A program made the translations under genes and the position numbers. A model generated the notes under the pieces. It was not told the origin of the DNA, made no database searches, and worked only from the letters and a program-made list of their open reading frames with translations. From Cycas panzhihuaensis (taxonomy: Eukaryota > Cycadophyta), in assembly GCA_023213395.1 (NCBI GenBank), contig CM041465.1, positions 134,237,741 through 134,301,740 of the forward strand: a stretch of DNA of 64,000 nucleotides. The letters are read 5' to 3'. Shown here in pieces: positions 59,170 through 64,000 of the stretch. The first letter of the stretch is position 1; each line of letters starts with the position of its first letter.

Positions 59170-59440
59170 TGTAATGAGATGTCCCATTACAAATTTTACC
59201 CCATCATAAATATCAAAATAGGACATAACATCCCATCATTAAATGTCACATCCCATTCTAATTTTTTATAATGTGATAATTCATCTTATTATGAAAACTC
59301 AACAAAGTTTTCATAATGAGTGTTATATCCTACTGTAAATTTTATAACAAGATGTTATGTCTCATCATAAATCATGATAGGGTATTTCATCCCATTATGG
59401 AATTCATAATAAGGCATGATAATATAATGGGGCAACATAA
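59170..59440. repeat. Degenerate CCCATTATAA-type repeat with inverted copies
   Basis: Words such as GATGTCCCATTACAAATTTT, CATCCCATTCTAATTTT and TTTCATCCCATTATGGAATT alternate with their rough complements every 20-35 bases. The same style of repeat is at 49925-50075. Confidence 0.55.
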
Positions 59441-61439
59441 AAGAAGGAAAATTTTAAGGATTTTATTTTTTTAATGTTCAATCTTTACTTTTTAGCTTTC
59501 CACTAACTGCTAAAGGACTAATTAATAGTTATGTATGCTTACAGAAGGTGACAATGATTACAAATAAGGAATTTAGAGGTTAAGACATGTTGAACTTAAT
59601 CATTGAGATGGATGATAGCACAAAGGACATCTTAATATAATGTGTGTTATTATGGATCCATTATAGATAATACCAATACATATCTAACTAGGCCTTTTTA
59701 TTAGACCTAGTCAACCACTAGGATTAAAAGAGTTAGATTTTCCACCTTTCATGAGTTGGGGATTTATTGATTACTATTGGGATGACATTTGGCATATCCT
59801 TAGGGTTTCGTACATTAGTCTACCTCTAAAGCTAAGCACTCTAGACAAAAGCAAGAAGACTCATAATTAGGTAACTATAGTTTTCTAGGGAGATAAATCA
59901 TGGTCCTAGAGAAGGCTTTCCATTGTAGCTTGCCTAAGTGTAAGGGGATTTTACTAGTATAGAAGTTGATCACATGTGTGTTCTTATTCTAGATTGCCCA
60001 TCAACAAAGCTATGTCAAGTTTTGAGTAGGTGGATGGGATGTGTCTCTCATAGCAAGGTAGGAGAGAGGCTCGATTAGGCCTTAGTCATCACAACTAATA
60101 TATGACTATAAATGGATAAGATTACATTTACAAGGTTGAGTGGATTTTCTTACTACTTGATCTTATAGTTAAGGTCTTCTTACTACTTCTCTAGGATGTG
60201 ACCTCATGATGTCTCAAGGTCTATAGGTACTAATGATACCACCATCCATTAATAGATCTCATGGTTCAAGGGGGGAGGACCTAATGAGTTGATGTGCCTA
60301 AGCATTTATGCTCCATAAATAGAAGCATTGACTCTTAATTAGTTCATTGCATATCCCTATAATGGGATCTAGTGAGACTCAAATATAAAGGAGGTAGCTC
60401 TAGTTAGAGATGATAGTAGTGACAAATATGGTTATAAGGGTGATGGTAATGATGTCAATAGTGAAGGAGGTGGCAACAGAGGTGGGGCCCTAGTTAGAAG
60501 GAAGATTATTACTACTAAGGCTAAGAGAGGCCAAGGATTACCCCAATAGAAACATAGAAGAGAAAGCTTTAGATTGATACTCACTAGATTTTAATCAAAG
60601 GGCAAGGTAGAGAAAACTATTGTAAAGGGCAATGATAGTGAGGTAAATGACATGCTTCTTATCCATTTCCTCCTATCTTACTTTCATTTGATTTATATCT
60701 ATGTGTATTATTTTACTCTATATTGTTACTAATTAGATTCCCATATTTATAGCTATGGATCTAGAGTTTTTATTGTTAACTTCATTTGGCAAGTGATTTA
60801 CATGCTTGTCCCAAAGGTGTATGAAGAGAGGTAGTGTCAGGTGGTGGATATTAGGCTTCCAACATCAGCATGTCCTCATACAACCATATTTTTTCCACTC
60901 ATGAGGGCTACTAAGTTATAGGTGGTTGATAGGGTTGTGTTTGCCTAATTTAGAGGCCAGGTAGGGACATTAGAAGTGTAGTTGGTAGGTCCCCTAATTG
61001 TAGCATTCTCAGTGAATCCTATGGATACAAAGATGATTTACTAGATGGAGACCTAGATAATAATGTTAAAGGTATAAATTTAGGCCATTACCTTATAGAC
61101 AGATTGCACACTTACTAAGCCTAACTATGAGTGATAGAAAGCCTTAACTAAGAGGCTATAGATAATGCAGATGATGGTTAGTGGCTCTAGATACACAAGG
61201 CATCCCTGAATAATGTCAATTCATTGAGATGATACTAGAGCTTGAGACCAAGTTAGCCAAGTCTCTACAACATATTGATTGCACTTGAGAAGCCCACAAA
61301 GATATGATGGTAGATCCCTTGGCTAAGGAGGATCTATTAAAGGGTCAAAGGGGATGGTTAATAGATGAATGTATTATATTTTTAGAAGAGTTTAATTAAG
61401 CTATCCTGATTATAAAGTGTAGTACCCCTAAGAGTATAT
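59441..61439 (+). other. Unassigned region, possibly decayed coding sequence
   Basis: Between about 60395 and 60690 a plus-strand reading with Asp, Gly and Lys richness (DSSDKYGYKGDGNDVNSEGG) continues for about 60 codons before a stop. Another stretch at 59750-59960 reads MSWGFIDYYWDDIW before stops. No domain is recognisable. Both may be fossil coding text, perhaps of the extra gene of a Tat element whose integrase lies on the minus strand at 61661-62680. Confidence 0.3.
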
Positions 61440-61660
61440 CTTAGGGAAGGTGTAGTATATACTCTTGTATAAAGTTTAGGCTAGTTTACACTCATAAGTG
61501 AGTGTGATGTCCCTAGGTATATGACCAAGGGGATGAAAAGTTTAGGATTATTTTGAAGTATTAGTTAGTTATACTCATCACAGAGTCTAAATAGTTTACC
61601 CTCATTTCAAAGTGTGATTATAGTTTAGACTCATAATGGAGTAGTTACTTGCTATGGTGT
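61440..61660. repeat. Degenerate repeat with TAGTTTAGACTCAT words
   Basis: Words such as TAGTTTACACTCATAAGTG and TAGTTTAGACTCATAATGG recur at irregular 30-70-base spacing. They match in kind the repeats at 54.4 and 56.8 kb. Confidence 0.55.
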
Positions 61661-62680
61661 TAATTATAATACTTCATGAGAAAATTCCCATTCACGCATT
61701 TCTCAAATTTAGGTCCTTCCATATCAGTGATCTTATAAGTGTCATAGGAAATATCCTTAAGTATAATAAATGGCCTAACCCACTTGGGTGTAAATTTGGC
61801 TAACTAGTCTTATAGATATTCTAATTTAAGGATCACATCCCCAAATGTAAATTTGTGAGGATAGAACTTCTTACCATGTGTAATTCTTACCTTGGATTTC
61901 AAAGCAAGTTTGCATTTATAAGCTACCAAATAGGCCTTATTCATAACCTCAAGGTTGAGTAGGTGGGATTATAAATACTATTGTTCATTTGCACAATCCT
62001 TTAGTGAGATCCCTAATAAGAAAATTTCTACTTTAAAGGAAAGGACTACTTCTGACCTATAAATGAGAGAGAATGTCATCATTCTTATAGTTGTCTTGAT
62101 GGATGTGTGATAAGCCCATAAGGCTAGGTAGATTTAAATGTGCTAATCACATTGAAAGGAAGATATTATTTTCTTAAGAATCATGGTCAATCTTATTATG
62201 TGCTTCTATTTAACCATTGGCTTAGGGATAGTAGAGTTATGATGTCCTATGTGTGATATGAAATTTATTGCAAAGCTCATTAACCTCTTTGTTATAGAAT
62301 GAGCTCTAGTTACACATAATGAGAATGTCTGAGACTCTAAATCATTAAATAATATACTAGAAGATAAAGCTTGTGATTGTTTTTCCTATAATAGATGGTA
62401 AGGTGATTACCTATACCTATTTAGTAAAATATTTAGATGTAATGAGAATGAACTTATGCTTTAATAAAGATAAAGGCATGATTATGCCTATTAAATCTAT
62501 CCCCACTGAGAAAATAGGGATGGTGACATAACTATGTGGAGGGCTTTTAAGGGTCTTTAAATAAAATTTGCATGTATTTAACACTTCATACACCTCTAAA
62601 TATATACATGAGCATCCTAAAAAAGAGTAGGCCAAAGCTAACCCATACAAAGTATTTTTTAGGCTATGGATTACTCTCCA
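61661..62680 (-). pseudogene. Tat-type integrase remnant, antisense
   Basis: On the minus strand the reading runs from 62650 (MYGLALAYSF) through PIFSVGIDLIGIIMP (first catalytic Asp), KFILITSKYFTKWV, GKTITSFI, NKEVNELCNKFHITHR, and YYP-stop-ANG-stop-IEAHNK (catalytic Glu), to about 61700. This spacing and wording are those of Ty3 Tat-lineage integrase. The second Asp (expected TDNG) reads MCN-stop. A dozen stops break it, mostly at Gln, Trp and Arg codons. The rest of its element would lie to the right for reverse transcriptase and to the left for the 3' end; neither is clear. Confidence 0.75.
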
Positions 62681-64000
62681 AAGTGCCCTTTATATATTCT
62701 ATCATGGCATCTAAATGTGGACAAGCAAGGGGAGAGGATGAGAAAAACACTACCTCACAACAGGCTTGAAGGGCAAGGGGCACTCAAGTGAGGGAGGGCA
62801 TGAGCATATGCCCCTCATGGGGTGCTTATGCATCTCATGTACATGGATGTAGGGATAAGTGGAACCTAATTAACTAGTTAAGACTAAAGGGTAATGTGCA
62901 CGTGTGTACAACATGTCGACTGAAGATGAAAATATAAAAAGAAGAGAGAACTATGCTAACTATGAATGAAAATTAAAAAAAAGGTATAGGTCGATAGATT
63001 AAGTGTACATCAACCAACAAATAGTGTTGAATGAAGAAAAGTAGTAAGAGTTAAGATAACATTGATCAACTTAAACTAGGATCCTTAAAAGGACCAAATA
63101 ACACATAAATACCCTCATAATATAAGGGGGTTAATCAAGCATGAATTCCCATAAATCCTACATAACTATGTACATAACCTATAAGATCTATAACCCCCTA
63201 AGTTGATTGACCTATCATAACCCCCTAACTCCTACTTGACCTAATGCGATGAACTCAATCTATGAGAAAAGTAAGAGACTATCCAAAGCAAGAGGTCCAA
63301 AGGAAATAAGACCATATGATAGATCTGCTTATGGATAAGTTGATGGGGATTCATCAATACTGGTGATGGCTCTCACATGAATGTAAGAATAGTTACGTTG
63401 TTCCCATATTCAATTCAAAAAACCCTCAAGCTCTATGAGGGTGAAGGAAGATAGTGATCATTACTTTCAATAGAAGAGATGAAGTCCACTTGACTATCCA
63501 CCCCTATGCATTAGTACATGGTGAGGATAGGCATGCTTCAACTACCTATTTGAAATATGAATTAGAGACTCAATACCTAAAGGTATAATATAGCCTCTCT
63601 CATCTAATAATGACACCTGGGTAAAAAGAAAATCATTCCCTCTCTTTAGTGGAAAGAAGGACCCTAACCTATGAAGACTAGAGAGGCAAATAAACAAAAT
63701 CCTAATCTAACTAGTATACAATGATGATTGAATGAAAATAGCATATAATTATAACTAACCAAGTAGATATAGCCCCACAGATTCAAAGGCTCATAATTAG
63801 TATGACCCTCTCCTTCATTTAGCCTTTGAAAATAAGCACACATCATTAAAGTGAGATGTAAAATGTAATAAAAAATACAATAAAAATAAAAGCTCTTTTT
63901 AAGCCTTTTTTAATGTGTCTTTTTTCCTTCTCTTTATAAAGCAAGATAAAGTTCCAAAGGTAAGGGCAAAAGAATAGCAAGTAAGAATGCTTAGTCAAGT
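62681..64000. other. Unassigned sequence to window end
   Basis: I see no supported gene. Position and strand would suit upstream pol of the antisense Tat element, but no reverse transcriptase motif is readable. Open readings of 60-65 codons on either strand show no domain. Confidence 0.35.

Overview
The window reads as intergenic DNA from a large plant nuclear genome. It is AT-rich, I find no convincing host gene, and almost everything I can identify is a retrotransposon. The families are plant ones: Ty3 chromovirus, Ty3 Tat lineage, Ty1/copia primed by initiator tRNA-Met, and an L1-type LINE whose ORF2 ends in an RNase H domain. Nearly every coding frame is broken, mostly by stops that C-to-T change would create, and paired LTRs differ by roughly 10-17 % where I compared them by eye. 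Old, nested, slowly removed LTR elements would fit a gymnosperm or another large plant genome, but the sequence does not fix the species.

Layout, left to right. (1) 1-14679: a Ty3 chromovirus in tandem form, with a partial internal region (1-1896), an LTR (1897-2385), a second internal region, and an LTR (14191-14679). A 6.4 kb LINE (3940-10388, minus strand) sits in its gag, flanked by a 14-bp target duplication. (2) 14680-25766: a minus-strand Ty3 relative (Ty3-2), entered inside its protease by the tandem element. Its gag is split by Copia-2 (15970-23840), which holds a (TA)n tract into which the minus-strand Copia-3 (17505-21298) inserted. (3) 25773-49405: Copia-1 (target duplication AAATT), just outside the Ty3-2 LTR. 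Its 5' LTR is split by Copia-4 (26023-29853, duplication TATAT), and its leader by a 13.4 kb Tat-lineage element with 2.6 kb LTRs (31118-44523, duplication GAATC). (4) 50433-54364: Copia-5, badly decayed. (5) 54365-64000: degenerate tandem repeats, a 178-bp truncated LINE with a 20-bp target duplication, orphan primer-binding sites and an antisense Tat-type integrase remnant.

Two groups stand out as possibly undescribed. The first is the Tat-lineage element: it keeps gag-protease, a plant-mobile-domain gene on the opposite strand and a stand-alone archaeal-type RNase H, but I find no reverse transcriptase or integrase. The second is a set of three short copia-type elements whose one frame joins the gag N-terminus directly to the last part of RNase H, with nearly all of pol missing. 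Both look non-autonomous and would need proteins supplied by relatives. Statements about identity and divergence are hand comparisons, not computed alignments.
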